Positions 45,179 through 54,804 are shown, counted from the first letter of the stretch. The stretch: DNA of 64,000 bases from Streptomyces sp. MNU76 (GCF_020982545.1 NZ_JAJKLK010000001.1:248001-312000), one strand, 5' to 3'. A program made the numbers and translations. Notes: generated from the letters alone by a model not told the origin.

Positions 45179-45436
45179 TCAGCCGTAGACGATGCGGCGC
45201 AGCTGCCTGAGCGTGAGCTCCGGTGGTGCGACCGCCCGGTATTTCAGGTCCGCCTCGATCTGTTCGAAGATCGTCGCGTTGACCAGACCCTGGGCCTGGA
45301 GCTCGCGGTGGCGGCGACGGACGAACTCCTCGGTCGTCTCGTCGAAGTAGGCGAGCACGTCCTGGATCACACGCAGCGCCTCGCCCCGGCTGAGGGGCGA
45401 GGATCGCGTCAGGTGATCAACGAGTTCGTCGTGCAC
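45179..45436 (-). CDS. conserved small protein upstream of glmS
   Basis: An 85-residue (or 97-residue) soluble protein, charged and helical, with LSRGEALRVIQDVLAYFDET, EEFVRRRHRELQAQGL and LTLRQLRRIVYG. It has no recognised domain. GTG 45436 is preferred because AGGATC lies at a proper distance; TTG 45472 would extend it by 12 residues but sits three bases from a large palindrome. It ends 27 bases before glmS, so the two are probably co-transcribed. It could be a regulator or partner of GlmS; that is only inferred from position. Confidence 0.65.
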   Translation of the reverse strand: MHDELVDHLTRSSPLSRGEALRVIQDVLAYFDETTEEFVRRRHRELQAQGLVNATIFEQIEADLKYRAVAPPELTLRQLRRIVYG

Positions 45437-45474
45437 TCGGTAGATCCTGGGGTACCGGAGGGCGTTTCGCAAGA

Positions 45475-45498
45475 ATCCTGCCCGATATCGGGCAGGAT
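45475..45498. promoter_or_regulatory. 24-bp perfect palindrome upstream of the glmS operon
   Basis: Positions 45475-45498 read the same on both strands (half-site ATCCTGCCCGAT). The centre is GATATC. It lies where the promoter or early leader of the small gene and glmS would be, with a possible minus-strand -10 (TAACAGTAT region) just upstream. It looks like an operator for a dimeric repressor. I do not recognise the motif. Confidence 0.7.
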
Positions 45499-45684
45499 AC
45501 TGTTACCGACCCTGAGGGTACGCTGAACGTGTTATGAGGGGCTGCTCGTGCGCCGTCCACCGGGAGGCTCGTGTCTCGTCGCCTGAGGCGACGACTTTTG
45601 GACACCATGGACATTTCTCGGACCCCGGCGGCGGTATGCCGCGCCAGGTGACCCCGGTGACCGGGCGGGCGGTCCTCGCGCACG

Positions 45685-46554
45685 TCAGAGGCGTTTGAGG
45701 ACCGCCTGCTTGGCCAGGGCGAACTCCTCGTCCGTGAGCACTCCGGACCGGTGGAGGTCGCCCAGTTCGCGCAGGCGGCGCAGCAGGGCGTCGTGGTCCT
45801 CCTCCGGGGCGGGCCGGTCCGCGGCCGGCGCGGGCGGCTGCTTCGGCGCCGGGGTCGCCGGGTGTGGGAGCCGCGCCTGCACGGCCGCCGCGACCAGGGC
45901 CATCAGCGGGTCCTTCTTGAAGCCCCACAGCTCCACGGAGTTGGGGTCGTACTTGGGCGGGGCCTTGGTCGGCGCGTTCCGCACGGTGAAGCGGAGGTAG
46001 CCGTTCTCCAGGCCGACCGAGGGGTGCCACTCGACGCCCGCTATGTCCGCCAGGGAGAGCGTGCGCGCCCCGGCGGCGGCCTTCGCGTCCTCCGTCTTCC
46101 AGTTCCACTCCAGCCGTACGTGGTCGCCGTCGAAGCTCGCGGTGCCGTCCCCGGCGGAGACGGAGAGCGGGACGGCCGGACCGGCGAGGAGGTAGGAGTC
46201 GACCGCGTCGGTCGGGACCTGGTCCAGGAGCAGCGCGTTGCGGATCTCCTCCACAAAGTACTCGGCGACGCCGTACCGGTCGGCGTCGACGCTCAGCTGG
46301 TACGGGTCGTTGGTGTCGGTGAGTAGTCCGCCGGTGGCCTGGAGGAGCGGGTCGGAGCCGTCGCGCAGCCGGAGCCGCAGCCGCCCGGACCTCCTGCCCT
46401 GCTCGAAGGAGATGCCCGCCAACGCGCCCAGCGGGACGGCCAGTTCACCCAGGGTCTTGCGGAGCAGGCTCACGCTCTTGTCGCGGCCGGGGGTCAGCCG
46501 CAGTGTGTCGCCGTCGAAGGTCCACGTGCCGTCCTGTTGGAGGATTTCCGCCAT
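45685..46554 (-). CDS. DUF4429-type protein with C-terminal SHOCT segment
   Basis: The 289-residue cytoplasmic protein begins AEILQQDGTWTFDGDTLRLT and has two similar beta-rich halves (LGALAGISFEQGRRSGRLRL and SLADIAGVEWHPSVGLENGY). A Pro/Ala linker leads to LLRRLRELGDLHRSGVLTDE followed by EFALAKQAVL, the SHOCT motif that often tethers or oligomerises proteins. The family is common in actinobacteria; its function is unknown. It is divergent from the hexosaminidase gene. Confidence 0.85.
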   Translation of the reverse strand: MAEILQQDGTWTFDGDTLRLTPGRDKSVSLLRKTLGELAVPLGALAGISFEQGRRSGRLRLRLRDGSDPLLQATGGLLTDTNDPYQLSVDADRYGVAEYFVEEIRNALLLDQVPTDAVDSYLLAGPAVPLSVSAGDGTASFDGDHVRLEWNWKTEDAKAAAGARTLSLADIAGVEWHPSVGLENGYLRFTVRNAPTKAPPKYDPNSVELWGFKKDPLMALVAAAVQARLPHPATPAPKQPPAPAADRPAPEEDHDALLRRLRELGDLHRSGVLTDEEFALAKQAVLKRL

Positions 46555-46658
46555 GCGGGGATTCTTTCACCGGCCGCGGGAAGAGGTGGTCTAGACCTGG
46601 AGGGGGTGGAGAGGCGATGGTGGGGAGCGCACCGTTCGATACGTGGAGGGAGCTCGTC

Positions 46659-48264
46659 GTGAGATCGCACCACAGGTCGACCCGCCTTCTCGGCTCGCTG
46701 CTGGTGGTGGCGGCCGGGATCTTCGCCGTGGGAGCCGCACCCGTGTCCGAGAACGCCCCTGCCGACGCCGCCCCCGTCCCGCTCGGGCAGGTGATCCCGG
46801 CCCCCGCCTCGGTCCGGGCCGACGGATCGCCGTACCGGCTGACGAGCGGTACACGCATCGTCGTGGACGGCGGGCCCGAGGCCCGTCGGGTGGGGGAGTA
46901 CCTCGCCGGGATCCTGCGGCCCTCGACGGGGTACCGGCTGCCGGTCACCGAACGTCAGGAGGCCGGAATCCACCTCCGGTTGGCCGCGGGGGAGACGGGT
47001 CTCGGCCAGGAGGGCTACCGGCTGCGGAGCGGGAGGTCCGGCGTCACCCTCACCGCCCGCGCGCCCGCCGGGCTCTTCCACGCCGTCCAGACCCTGCGCC
47101 AACTGCTGCCCGCCGCCGTCGAGGAGGACTCCGTGCGGCCGGGCCCCTGGCTGATCGCGGGCGGCACGATCGAGGACACCCCGCGCTACGGCTGGCGCGG
47201 CGCGATGCTGGACGTCTCCCGCCACTTCTTCACCGTGAGCCAGGTCAAGCGCTACATCGACCAGTTGGCGCTCTACAAGTTCAACAAGCTGCATCTGCAC
47301 CTCTCCGACGACCAGGGCTGGCGCATCGCGATCGACTCCTGGCCGCGTCTCGCCTCGTACGGTGGCTCCACCCAGGTCGGCGGCGGCCCCGGCGGCCACT
47401 ACAGCAAGGCCGACTACCGCGAGATCGTCCGCTACGCGGCCTCGCGCCACCTCGAAGTCGTCCCCGAGATCGACATGCCGGGCCACACCAACGCGGCGCT
47501 CGCCTCCTACGCCGAGCTGAACTGCGACGGCGTCGCGCCCCCGCTCTACACCGGCACCGAGGTCGGCTTCAGCTCCCTGTGCGTCGACAAGGACGTGACG
47601 TACGACTTCGTGGACGACGTCGTACGGGAACTGGCCGCGCTGACACCGGGGCGGTATCTGCACATCGGCGGCGACGAGGCGCACTCCACCAGCCACGAGG
47701 ACTATGTGAAGTTCATGGACCGCGTGCAGCCGGTCGTCGAGCGGTACGGGAAGACCGTGGTCGGCTGGCACCAGTTGACCGGGGCGACGCCGACGCGGGG
47801 CGCTCTCGCGCAGTACTGGGGACTCGACAGCACGGGCGCGGAGGAGAAGGAGCGGGTGGCTGCTGCCGCGCGCAACGGGACGGGGGTCGTGCTGTCGCCC
47901 GCGGACCGGATCTACCTCGACATGAAGTACGACAAGGACACGCCGCTCGGGCTCGACTGGGCCGGCTATGTGGATGTGCGGCGGTCGTACGACTGGGATC
48001 CGGGGAGCTATCTGGAGGGGGTGCCGGGTTCCGCGGTGCGCGGGGTCGAGGCGCCGTTGTGGACGGAGACGATCGATTCCTCGGCGGATGTTGAGTACAT
48101 GGTGTTTCCGCGGTTGCCGGGGGTTGCGGAGTTGGGGTGGTCGCCGGTCTCCACGCATGGGTGGGACGGGTATCGGGGAGGCTTGCTGCGCAGGGGCCGC
48201 GATGGGAGGCGTTGGGGATGGGGTACTTCCGGGCGCCCGGGTGCCGTGGCCTGCGGCGCGGTAG
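46659..48264 (+). CDS. secreted GH20 beta-N-acetylhexosaminidase, C-terminus in three frames
   Basis: The secreted enzyme releases GlcNAc from chitin oligosaccharides. GTG 46659 has GGAGGG at 46645-46650 and gives a signal peptide (TRLLGSLLVVAAGIFAVGAA); ATG 46617 is an alternative. The GH20b domain is followed by the barrel with GWRGAMLDVSRHFFTVSQVK, LHLHLSDDQGWR and the catalytic Asp-Glu in YLHIGGDEAHSTSH. Near the end, after STHGWDGYRG, the expected RLAAQGPRWEALGMGYFRAP is in a second frame and VPWPAAR plus stop (48264) in a third. Adding a G at 48175-48178 and one at 48239-48241 restores a normal end. Without these the first frame runs on to 48431 with unrelated sequence. Confidence 0.85.
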
Positions 48265-48310
48265 GGGTGGGGGTGCCTGTGTGTCGGCGGGTGCGGGTGC
48301 GTGGGGCTTC

Positions 48311-48406
48311 TCGCGCAGTTCCCGCACCCCTGAAAAGCCGGGGCTGCGCCCCGTGCTTTTCGGCCCGCAGGGGCCGTTGCTTTGAGGGGCGCGGGGAACT
48401 GCGCGA
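48311..48406. repeat. dispersed intergenic inverted repeat, copy near 48.4 kb
   Basis: TCGCGCAGTTCCCGCACCCC (from 48311) pairs with GAGGGGCGCGGGGAACTGCG (48384 onward). Between the arms lie GCTGCGCCCCGTGC and CCCGCAGGGGCCGTTGC, forming inner hairpins. Nearly the same sequence occurs at 54703-54804, and single arms at 1875 and 18485. It lies after the hexosaminidase stop and probably ends transcription. Confidence 0.8.
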
Positions 48407-48451
48407 CCAGTCCCCACCGGGCCGCAGCTGAGCGATCGGCGGGACAGCGAC

Positions 48452-48484
48452 GGGCACCTCGGAGGACCGTACTCCGAGGTGCCC
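48452..48484 (-). terminator. terminator of the des operon
   Basis: GGGCACCTCGGAG (48452-48464) pairs perfectly with CTCCGAGGTGCCC (48472-48484), 13 bp with a seven-base loop. It starts 28 bases after the desD stop on the minus strand. Confidence 0.85.
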
Positions 48485-48512
48485 GTCTGTCCGGGTGGGG
48501 CCGTGCCGGGGG

Positions 48513-50285
48513 CTACAGGCCCGCGATGGGGTTCCGCAGGGTGCCGATGAGCTGCAGCGCGCCCGCCGGGTCGGCCAGGTCGACCATCTGCTTGTTGTTG
48601 CGCAGCTGCAGGCGGTTGAGGCAGGACAGCGCGAACTCCGGGGCGAACATGTCGTACTGGGCGAACTTGTCGGCGAGTTCGGGCATCGCGTGCTGGTAGT
48701 CGCGGACGGTCTCGGCGACCGTGCGCCAGAAGTCCTCCTCGTCCAGGACGCCCTCCTCGGCGAGGTTCGCGGCCAGGAAGCGGAAGAAGCAGTCGAAGAC
48801 GTCCGTGAAGATCGACAGGAGCTTCTTGTCCTCGGGGACGTCCACGCGGAGGCGTTCGACCGTCGGCGGGAGCACCGCGTCCGGGTCCATGACCGCGATC
48901 TCCTCGGCGATGTCCTTGTAGATCGCCCGCTCGACGACACCGTCCTTCAGGACGAGGATGACGTTCTCGCCGTGCGGCATGAAGACGAGGTCGTAGGCGT
49001 AGAAGCTGTGGAGGAGGGGGGTGAAGTAGGCCCGAAGGTAGCGGCGGAGCCATTCCGTGGGGGTCAGGCCCGAGCGGGCGATCAGCGCCGCCGCGAAGCC
49101 CCTTCCCTCGTGGTCGACGTGGACCAGGGAGGCCATCGTCGCCAGGGACTCGCCCTCCTGGAGGGACGACACCGGGCTCTCGCGCCACAGCGCGGCCAGC
49201 ATCTTGCGGTACGGGGAGAACTTGTCGGTGGCGGCCTCGTACTCCAGGTGCCGGTAGCCGACGGCCGCCCGCTCGCGGATGATCGACAGGCCGGTGGACT
49301 TCAGGACCGGGTCGTTGTCGATGAGGCCGGCCAGCCAGTCGTTGATCGCCGGGGTGGCCTCCATGTACGCCGCCGACAGGCCGCGCATGAAGCCCATGTT
49401 GAGGACGGAGAGCGCCGTCTTGACGTAGTGCTTCTCGGGGGCCGAGCTGTTGAAGAAGGTGCGGATCGACTGCTGGGCCACGTACTCGTCGTCGCCCTCG
49501 CCGAGGCACACCAGGTTCCGCTGGGCGACCTCGGCGGCGAAGGCGACACTGAGCTTGTTCCACCACTGCCAGGGGTGGACGGGGATGAAGAGGTAGCCGG
49601 CGGGGTCCAGCTCCAGCTCCGTGAGGACGGAGTGAAAGCGGTCGACGGTCTCCGCGCCCAGCTCGTCCCGGAGGAACGCCTCGTACTCGATGCCGACGCC
49701 CGCCGTGAACGCCGCCCGTGAGCGGTGCGCGGCCAGCCAGACCAGGCGGACGGGGCTCGCCGTCTCGGGGGCGTACGACAGGTACTCGTGGACGCCGAAG
49801 CCGAGGCGGCCGTTGTTGGCGACGAAGCAGGGGTGGCCCTCGGTCATCCCGGTCTCGATGGCCTGGAACCCGGCGTCCACCAGCTCGGCGACCGGCGTCT
49901 GCGGCTTGGTGAGCTTGTAGCAGGTGCCGGCCAGGGTGGAGGAGATCTCCTCCAGGTAGACCGGGAGGATCTCGTCGCTCAGGCCGAGGGACCGCTTCAG
50001 CTCGATGAAGAAGTCCAGGGCGGCCAGAGGGAGGTCGACGCCGTCCCGTCGACGGGTGATCGAGTCGGCGTCGACCTGCCAGTGGTCGAGGGCGCGTCGG
50101 ACGGCGGTGAACCCGTAGCGGGTCGCGCCGTCGTCGCTGCGGACCTCGAAGCGGCCGTCGGCGGTGGCCTCCGGCGTGATGAGCCGCTCGTGGGCGAACT
50201 CGGCGAGGGCCTTGCGGATGAGCAGGCGGTTGGCCCGTGCCCAGCGGTGGGGGGACAGATGCGCTACGGCGTCGGACAGGGTCAT
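48513..50285 (-). CDS. desD: desferrioxamine NIS synthetase DesD
   Basis: The 590-residue NRPS-independent siderophore synthetase joins and cyclises N-hydroxy-N-succinylcadaverine units into desferrioxamine E or related trimers using ATP. The IucA/IucC signatures are clear: TEGHPCFVANNGRLGFGVHE, YLFIPVHPWQWWNKL, and the C-terminal FhuF-like part FYAYDLVFMPHGENVILVLK. Length and start ([20 protein letters not shown]) match known DesD. It overlaps desC by four bases. Confidence 0.97.
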   Translation of the reverse strand: MTLSDAVAHLSPHRWARANRLLIRKALAEFAHERLITPEATADGRFEVRSDDGATRYGFTAVRRALDHWQVDADSITRRRDGVDLPLAALDFFIELKRSLGLSDEILPVYLEEISSTLAGTCYKLTKPQTPVAELVDAGFQAIETGMTEGHPCFVANNGRLGFGVHEYLSYAPETASPVRLVWLAAHRSRAAFTAGVGIEYEAFLRDELGAETVDRFHSVLTELELDPAGYLFIPVHPWQWWNKLSVAFAAEVAQRNLVCLGEGDDEYVAQQSIRTFFNSSAPEKHYVKTALSVLNMGFMRGLSAAYMEATPAINDWLAGLIDNDPVLKSTGLSIIRERAAVGYRHLEYEAATDKFSPYRKMLAALWRESPVSSLQEGESLATMASLVHVDHEGRGFAAALIARSGLTPTEWLRRYLRAYFTPLLHSFYAYDLVFMPHGENVILVLKDGVVERAIYKDIAEEIAVMDPDAVLPPTVERLRVDVPEDKKLLSIFTDVFDCFFRFLAANLAEEGVLDEEDFWRTVAETVRDYQHAMPELADKFAQYDMFAPEFALSCLNRLQLRNNKQMVDLADPAGALQLIGTLRNPIAGL

Positions 50286-50854
50286 ACGGCTACTCCTCGG
50301 GCAGCCAGGCTCTGGCTGCGAAAGAACTGCTCTCGCGTGCAGAAGCTCAGCAGTGCGCGCTTCTCCGGCTTGTCGATCTCGCGGTCGGGGACGAAACCGA
50401 CGACTTCGTTGAGGGCGTGGACCGCCTTGTTGGACACGTCCGGCTCGACGACGACCCGGTGGGTGGCCGGGTCCTCGAAGAGGTGCGCCATCACGGCGGT
50501 GATGACGGACCGGGTGAAGCCGTGCACCGGGGTGTCCGTCGGCGGCACCAGGAAGTGCATGCCGACATCGCCCGGCTCGGGCTCGTACAGGCCGACGAGT
50601 TCACGGTGGGCGGGGTCGTACTGCTCCATGAGGAACGCGGGTTCGCCGTCCAGCAACCCCAGCAGGGCGTGGTGGTACGGGTCGGCCGCGATCTCCATGT
50701 ACGCCCGCTCGACCTCCTCCAGCCGGGCGTCCTGCATCATCCAGTACGCCGCCTTGGGGTGCGTGACCCAGCGGTGCAGCAGCTCGGCGTCGCTCAGCGG
50801 GTCCAGAGGGCGGAAGGTGAAGTGCTCACCACCGGTGTCGCTGACGGGGCTCAT
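50282..50854 (-). CDS. desC: acyl-CoA N-acyltransferase DesC
   Basis: The 190-residue acyltransferase transfers succinyl or acetyl groups from CoA to N-hydroxycadaverine. It is a GNAT-fold protein of the IucB/RhbD type: [38 protein letters not shown], and the CoA region [23 protein letters not shown] 50854 overlaps the desB stop (ATGA), and its own stop overlaps desD, so desBCD are translationally linked. Confidence 0.96.
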   Translation of the reverse strand: MSPVSDTGGEHFTFRPLDPLSDAELLHRWVTHPKAAYWMMQDARLEEVERAYMEIAADPYHHALLGLLDGEPAFLMEQYDPAHRELVGLYEPEPGDVGMHFLVPPTDTPVHGFTRSVITAVMAHLFEDPATHRVVVEPDVSNKAVHALNEVVGFVPDREIDKPEKRALLSFCTREQFFRSQSLAARGVAV

Positions 50855-52179
50855 ACGGCGAACTCCTGGAACGCGATGGTCTTCTCGACCGGGTAGTACT
50901 CGGAGCCGAGCAGCTCGCGGATGATGGACGCGTTGCGGTACGCGCCCATGCCCAGGTCGGGCGAGGTGATGCTGTGGGTGTGGACGCCCGCGTTCTGCAG
51001 GAAGACCCCGCGGCCGGTGGTGTCGATCGCGTAGTTGCGGGCCACGTCGAAGCGGCCGTGGCCGTCGAAGACGAGCCGGTCGTTGATCGGGGAGAGGAAG
51101 GCCGGCGGCCGGTAGTGGTAGCCGGTGGCCAGGATCAGGCCCTCGGTCTCGATCTCGAAGTCCTTGCCCTGCTCGTCCTGGCGCAGACCGAGGGTGTACC
51201 GGCCGTCCTCGTAGGTGGCGCTGTTGAGGGACGAGTTGGTGAGCAGCCGGGTCGGGACCGGACGGCCGCCGGCGGTGACGTTCTTCTGGTAGAGCAGGTC
51301 GAAGATCGAGTCGATCAGATCCCCGTTGATGCCCTTGAACAGGCCCTTCTGCTGCTTCTCCAGCCGGTAGCGGGTCTCCTCGGGCAGCGCGCGGAAGTAG
51401 TCGATGTAGTCCGGGGACGTCATCTCCAGCGTCAGCTTGGTGTATTCGAGGGGGAAGAACCGCGGGGATCGGGTGACCCAGTTGAGCTGGTAGCCGTGGG
51501 CGTCGATCTCGGAGAGGAGTTCGTGGTAGATCTCCGCGGCGCTCTGGCCGCTGCCGACGATCGTGATCGACTTCTTCGACCGCAGCTCCGCCTTGCGGTG
51601 CATGTACTGCGCGTTGTGGAAGAAGTCGCCGCCCAGGTCCTGGCAGGCCTCCGGGATGTACGGGACGGTACCGGTGCCGAGGACCAGCCGGCGGGCGCGC
51701 AGGACGTCCCCGTCGGCCGTGCGCACGGCGTACACGTCGTCCTCGTACGTCACCTCGGTCACCGTGGTGCTGAAGCGGACGTTGTTCAGCCGGCCGGCGG
51801 CCCAGCGGCAGTAGTCGTCGTACTCGACCCGCAGGGGGTAGAAGTTCTCGCGGATGTAGAACGAGTACAGACGGCCCGAGTCCTTCAGGTAGTTCAGGAA
51901 GGAGTACGGGGACGTCGGGTCGGCGAGGGTGACCAGGTCCGACATGAACGGGGTCTGGAGGTGGGCACCGTCGAGGAACATCCCCGAGTGCCACTCGAAG
52001 TTCGGCTTCGAGTCCAGGAAGAGCCCGTCGAGTTCGGCGATGGGCTCGGTGAGGCAGGCGAGGCCGAGGTTGAAGGGTCCCAGTCCGATGCCGATGAAGT
52101 CGTAGGTTTTCACAGCTGTTTTCACGGCGGGTTCAGGAAGCGACGCGGTCAAGGGATTCTCCCAGGTACTGCTCGGCAT
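50851..52179 (-). CDS. desB: cadaverine N-monooxygenase DesB
   Basis: The 442-residue FAD/NADPH enzyme hydroxylates cadaverine. The FAD site is [20 protein letters not shown], the NADPH site [20 protein letters not shown], and the conserved [11 protein letters not shown] segment is near the end. These define the lysine/ornithine N-monooxygenase family. ATG 52179 gives a 47-base overlap with desA; GTG 52125, eight bases after the desA stop, is an alternative. It is the second step in desferrioxamine synthesis. Confidence 0.96.
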   Translation of the reverse strand: MPSSTWENPLTASLPEPAVKTAVKTYDFIGIGLGPFNLGLACLTEPIAELDGLFLDSKPNFEWHSGMFLDGAHLQTPFMSDLVTLADPTSPYSFLNYLKDSGRLYSFYIRENFYPLRVEYDDYCRWAAGRLNNVRFSTTVTEVTYEDDVYAVRTADGDVLRARRLVLGTGTVPYIPEACQDLGGDFFHNAQYMHRKAELRSKKSITIVGSGQSAAEIYHELLSEIDAHGYQLNWVTRSPRFFPLEYTKLTLEMTSPDYIDYFRALPEETRYRLEKQQKGLFKGINGDLIDSIFDLLYQKNVTAGGRPVPTRLLTNSSLNSATYEDGRYTLGLRQDEQGKDFEIETEGLILATGYHYRPPAFLSPINDRLVFDGHGRFDVARNYAIDTTGRGVFLQNAGVHTHSITSPDLGMGAYRNASIIRELLGSEYYPVEKTIAFQEFAV

Positions 52180-53578
52180 GGCCGGCGATCAGATCGAGCA
52201 CGGTGGCGATGTCCTCGGCCGTGGTCTCGGGGTTGAGCAGGGTGAACTTCAGGTAGTGGCGACCGCCGACCTTGGTGCCCGCGACCACGGCGTCGCCGGA
52301 GGCGAACAGGGCCTTGCGGGCGTACAGGTTGGCGCGGTCGATCTCCGCCGGGTCGGTGACGGCCTCGGGGATGTAGCGGTAGACCAGCGTGGAGAGCCGG
52401 GGCTCGACGACGACGTCGTAGCGCGGGTCGGCGGCGAGCAGTTTCCAGCCCTCCTCCGCCAGGTCGCAGACCTCGTCGAAGAGCTGGCCGATGCCGTCGG
52501 CGCCCATGGTGCGCAGCGTCATCCACAGTTTGAGCGCGTCGAAGCGGCGGGTGGTCTGCAGGGACTTGTCGACCTGGTTGGGGATGCGCTCGGTGACCAT
52601 ACGGCGCGGGTTGAGGTACTCCGCGTGGTAGGTGGCGTGGCGCAGGGTGCTCCCGTCGCGGACCAGGACGGCGGACGAACTCACCGGCTGGAAGAAGGAC
52701 TTGTGGTAGTCCACGGTGACGGAGTCGGCGCGCTCGATGCCGTTCAGCAGGTCGCGGCGCTTGCGGGAGACGAGCAGGCCGCAGCCGTAGGCCGCGTCGA
52801 CGTGCATCCAGGTGTCGTACCGGTCGCACAGCTCGGCAATCTCGGGCAGCGGGTCTATGGAGCCGAAGTCGGTGGTGCCGGAGGTGGCGACGACGGCCAT
52901 GGGGACGAGGCCGTCGTGCCTGCAGCGCTCCAGCTCCCGGGCGAGTGCCAGGGTCTGCATGCGCTTGTCGCCGTCGACCGGGATGGAGACGACCGCGTCC
53001 TGGTCCAGGCCCAGCAGTTTCGCGGACTTCTTCACGCTGAAGTGGCTGACCTCGGAGGCGAAGATCCGCAGTGTGGCGGTGCTGTCGGTCTTGGCCTCCT
53101 CCCGGGCGAGGAGCAGGGCCTGGAGGTTGGACTGCGAGCCGCCGGAGGTGAAGACGCCGTCGGCGGCGGGACCGAAGCCGATGCGTTCGTTGGTCCAGTC
53201 GATCAGTTTGCGCTCGATCAGGGTGCCGCCGGCCGACTGGTCCCAGGTGTCCAGGGAGGAGTTGACGGCGGAGAGGACGGCCTCGCCGAGCACGGCCGGG
53301 ATGACGACCGGGCAGTTGAGGTGGGCGAGGTAGCGCGGGTGGTGGAAGTAGACCGCGTCGCGCAGGTACACGTCCTCCAACTCGTCGAGGACGGCGGCCG
53401 TGTCGTGCAGCGGCTTGTCGAGGTCGATCTTCTCGATGCGGGGAGAGAGGGCATCGACGGTGACACCGGTGAACGGTCGTTCGGTGGTGGCGAGTTTGGC
53501 CGCCACCCGCTCCACGCCTTCGGTCACGGTGCGGCGGTACCGCTCCGCGGTCGTGTCATTGAGCAGGTGCGAGCGCAT
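52133..53578 (-). CDS. desA: lysine decarboxylase DesA (PLP-dependent)
   Basis: The 481-residue PLP enzyme converts lysine to cadaverine, the committed step for desferrioxamine. It belongs to the group II decarboxylases: [40 protein letters not shown], and the PLP Lys in [20 protein letters not shown] 53578 is about 75 bases from an iron box in the promoter region, so the desABCD part is induced when iron is scarce. Confidence 0.97.
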   Translation of the reverse strand: MRSHLLNDTTAERYRRTVTEGVERVAAKLATTERPFTGVTVDALSPRIEKIDLDKPLHDTAAVLDELEDVYLRDAVYFHHPRYLAHLNCPVVIPAVLGEAVLSAVNSSLDTWDQSAGGTLIERKLIDWTNERIGFGPAADGVFTSGGSQSNLQALLLAREEAKTDSTATLRIFASEVSHFSVKKSAKLLGLDQDAVVSIPVDGDKRMQTLALARELERCRHDGLVPMAVVATSGTTDFGSIDPLPEIAELCDRYDTWMHVDAAYGCGLLVSRKRRDLLNGIERADSVTVDYHKSFFQPVSSSAVLVRDGSTLRHATYHAEYLNPRRMVTERIPNQVDKSLQTTRRFDALKLWMTLRTMGADGIGQLFDEVCDLAEEGWKLLAADPRYDVVVEPRLSTLVYRYIPEAVTDPAEIDRANLYARKALFASGDAVVAGTKVGGRHYLKFTLLNPETTAEDIATVLDLIAGHAEQYLGESLDRVAS

Positions 53579-53650
53579 GGGGAGGTCCTCCGAGCGGGGC
53601 GGTCCGGGTGGGACGGAGAAGTGAGTGGGGGTGACATCACCTCGTCCAAC

Positions 53651-53669
53651 TTAGGTAAGCCTAACCTAA
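53651..53669. promoter_or_regulatory. iron box (DmdR1-type) upstream of desA
   Basis: TTAGGTAAGCCTAACCTAA is a 19-bp near-palindrome matching the DtxR/DmdR iron-box consensus TTAGGTTAGGCTAACCTAA closely. It lies 73-91 bases before the desA start. Confidence 0.93.
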
Positions 53670-53775
53670 TTAACATGAGGGGACTCCGGGCTCGTCCGTG
53701 ACCGTGGTCACTTCACTGACTCTGAACACGCCAGTGGGGCCGACTCCGGTCCTCCGGCGTCTCCGCTGCCGCGAA

Positions 53776-54633
53776 CTACTCGCCGCGCTCCCGCAGCTGC
53801 TCCTCCGTCAGACCCTCGCGCCAGTACCCGACGAAGGTGACGCGTCGCTTGTCGATCCCGCGCTCCCGCACGAGATGACGGCGCAACTCCTTCACCCGGC
53901 CGGACTCGCCGGCGATCCAGGCGTACGGCACCTCGCTGGAGGGCAGTCGGGCGGCGCGGATGGCGTCGAGGGCGGTGGGCGCGCCCTCGCTCCGCACGAG
54001 CCAGGTGATCTCGGCGTCGGCCGCGGTGGTCAGGTCCTGGATGTCCCCCGCGTGGTGGACCTCCAGCCAGACCCGGGCCGGGGTGCCGGCCGGCAGCGAC
54101 TCCAGGATCGCGGAGGCGGCGGGCAGTGCCGTGTCGTCACCCCAGATCAGCACCAGATCGGTGTCGACCGGCGGACGGAACCGGATCGCCCGGTTGTCGG
54201 CGATCGCGGGCCCGAGCAGGACGACCCGGTGGCCGGGAGCGGCTTGGGAAGCCCACCGCGAGGCTGGCCCGGCGGGCACGGCCGCGCTCGGCTCGACCCC
54301 GTGCAGCACGAAGTCGATGTCGATCTCGACGGTGTCCCCGTGGGCGTCCGCGCGGAGCCCCCGCAGGGTGTACGAGCGCATCACCGCCCTTACGTCGTCC
54401 GGCAGTTCCCGCCACGCCTGCCACCAGCCGTCGCCCAACTCGTGGGGGACGGCCGGGACTTCCTGCCCCGGGTGCGGCAGGAACAGCGACAGTGACTGGT
54501 CGTGGCCGTCGGAGTGGAAGAACCGCAGATCGTCCCCCGCGAACGAGACACGCACGAGAGACGGCCCCAGCCGCTCCGTCCGCACGACCTGAAGAGAGAA
54601 GAAACGGAAGGGGGCGGCTACGGCCGTCGTCAT
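53776..54633 (-). CDS. desF: siderophore-interacting FAD protein (ferric-siderophore reductase), DesF
   Basis: The 285-residue cytoplasmic flavoprotein of the ViuB/SIP family reduces iron in imported ferrioxamine to release it. FAD-binding is shown by MRSYTLRGL (RSYTxR) and HRVVLLGPAIADNR, and the NAD(P)H part by DLVLIWGDDTALPAASAILE. The C-terminus FVGYWREGLTEEQLRERG is typical. It lies between desE and desABCD on the same strand, the S. coelicolor desEFABCD order. About 200 bases and an iron box separate it from desA; a hairpin repeat separates it from desE. Confidence 0.93.
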   Translation of the reverse strand: MTTAVAAPFRFFSLQVVRTERLGPSLVRVSFAGDDLRFFHSDGHDQSLSLFLPHPGQEVPAVPHELGDGWWQAWRELPDDVRAVMRSYTLRGLRADAHGDTVEIDIDFVLHGVEPSAAVPAGPASRWASQAAPGHRVVLLGPAIADNRAIRFRPPVDTDLVLIWGDDTALPAASAILESLPAGTPARVWLEVHHAGDIQDLTTAADAEITWLVRSEGAPTALDAIRAARLPSSEVPYAWIAGESGRVKELRRHLVRERGIDKRRVTFVGYWREGLTEEQLRERGE

Positions 54634-54702
54634 GGGGGCTCCTGGGTAGGGGGCGGGAGCGTGTGGGGGTTCGTGGGCGGGTGCGGGTCCGGTGGGGGCT
54701 GG

Positions 54703-54804
54703 TCGCGCAGTTCCCCGCGCCCCTGAAAAAGCAGGGGCTGCGCCCCGTGCTTCTTCAACGGCCCGCAGGGGCCGTTGCTTTGAGGGGCGCGGGGAACTGC
54801 GCGA
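54703..54804. repeat. dispersed intergenic inverted repeat between desE and desF
   Basis: TCGCGCAGTTCCCCGCGCCC (54703 on) pairs over 23 of 24 bases with 54781-54804 (TGAGGGGCGCGGGGAACTGC). Inner hairpins use GCAGGGGCTGCGCC and GCCCGCAGGGGCCG. It is nearly identical to the copy at 48311. Its position may partly terminate desE transcription before desF. Confidence 0.82.

Noticed and set aside
45152..45500. glmS ribozyme or amino-sugar riboswitch
   Set aside because: A small protein gene lies directly upstream of glmS, and no conserved ribozyme core is seen; glmS ribozymes are typical of Firmicutes.
43232..45526. 764-residue plus-strand frame opposite glmS
   Set aside because: glmS on the minus strand is unambiguous; the frame is a by-product of GC bias.
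50282..51994. A 570-residue reading of desC extended into desB
   Set aside because: DesC has its own ATG at 50854 overlapping the desB stop; the extension is a shadow of desB.
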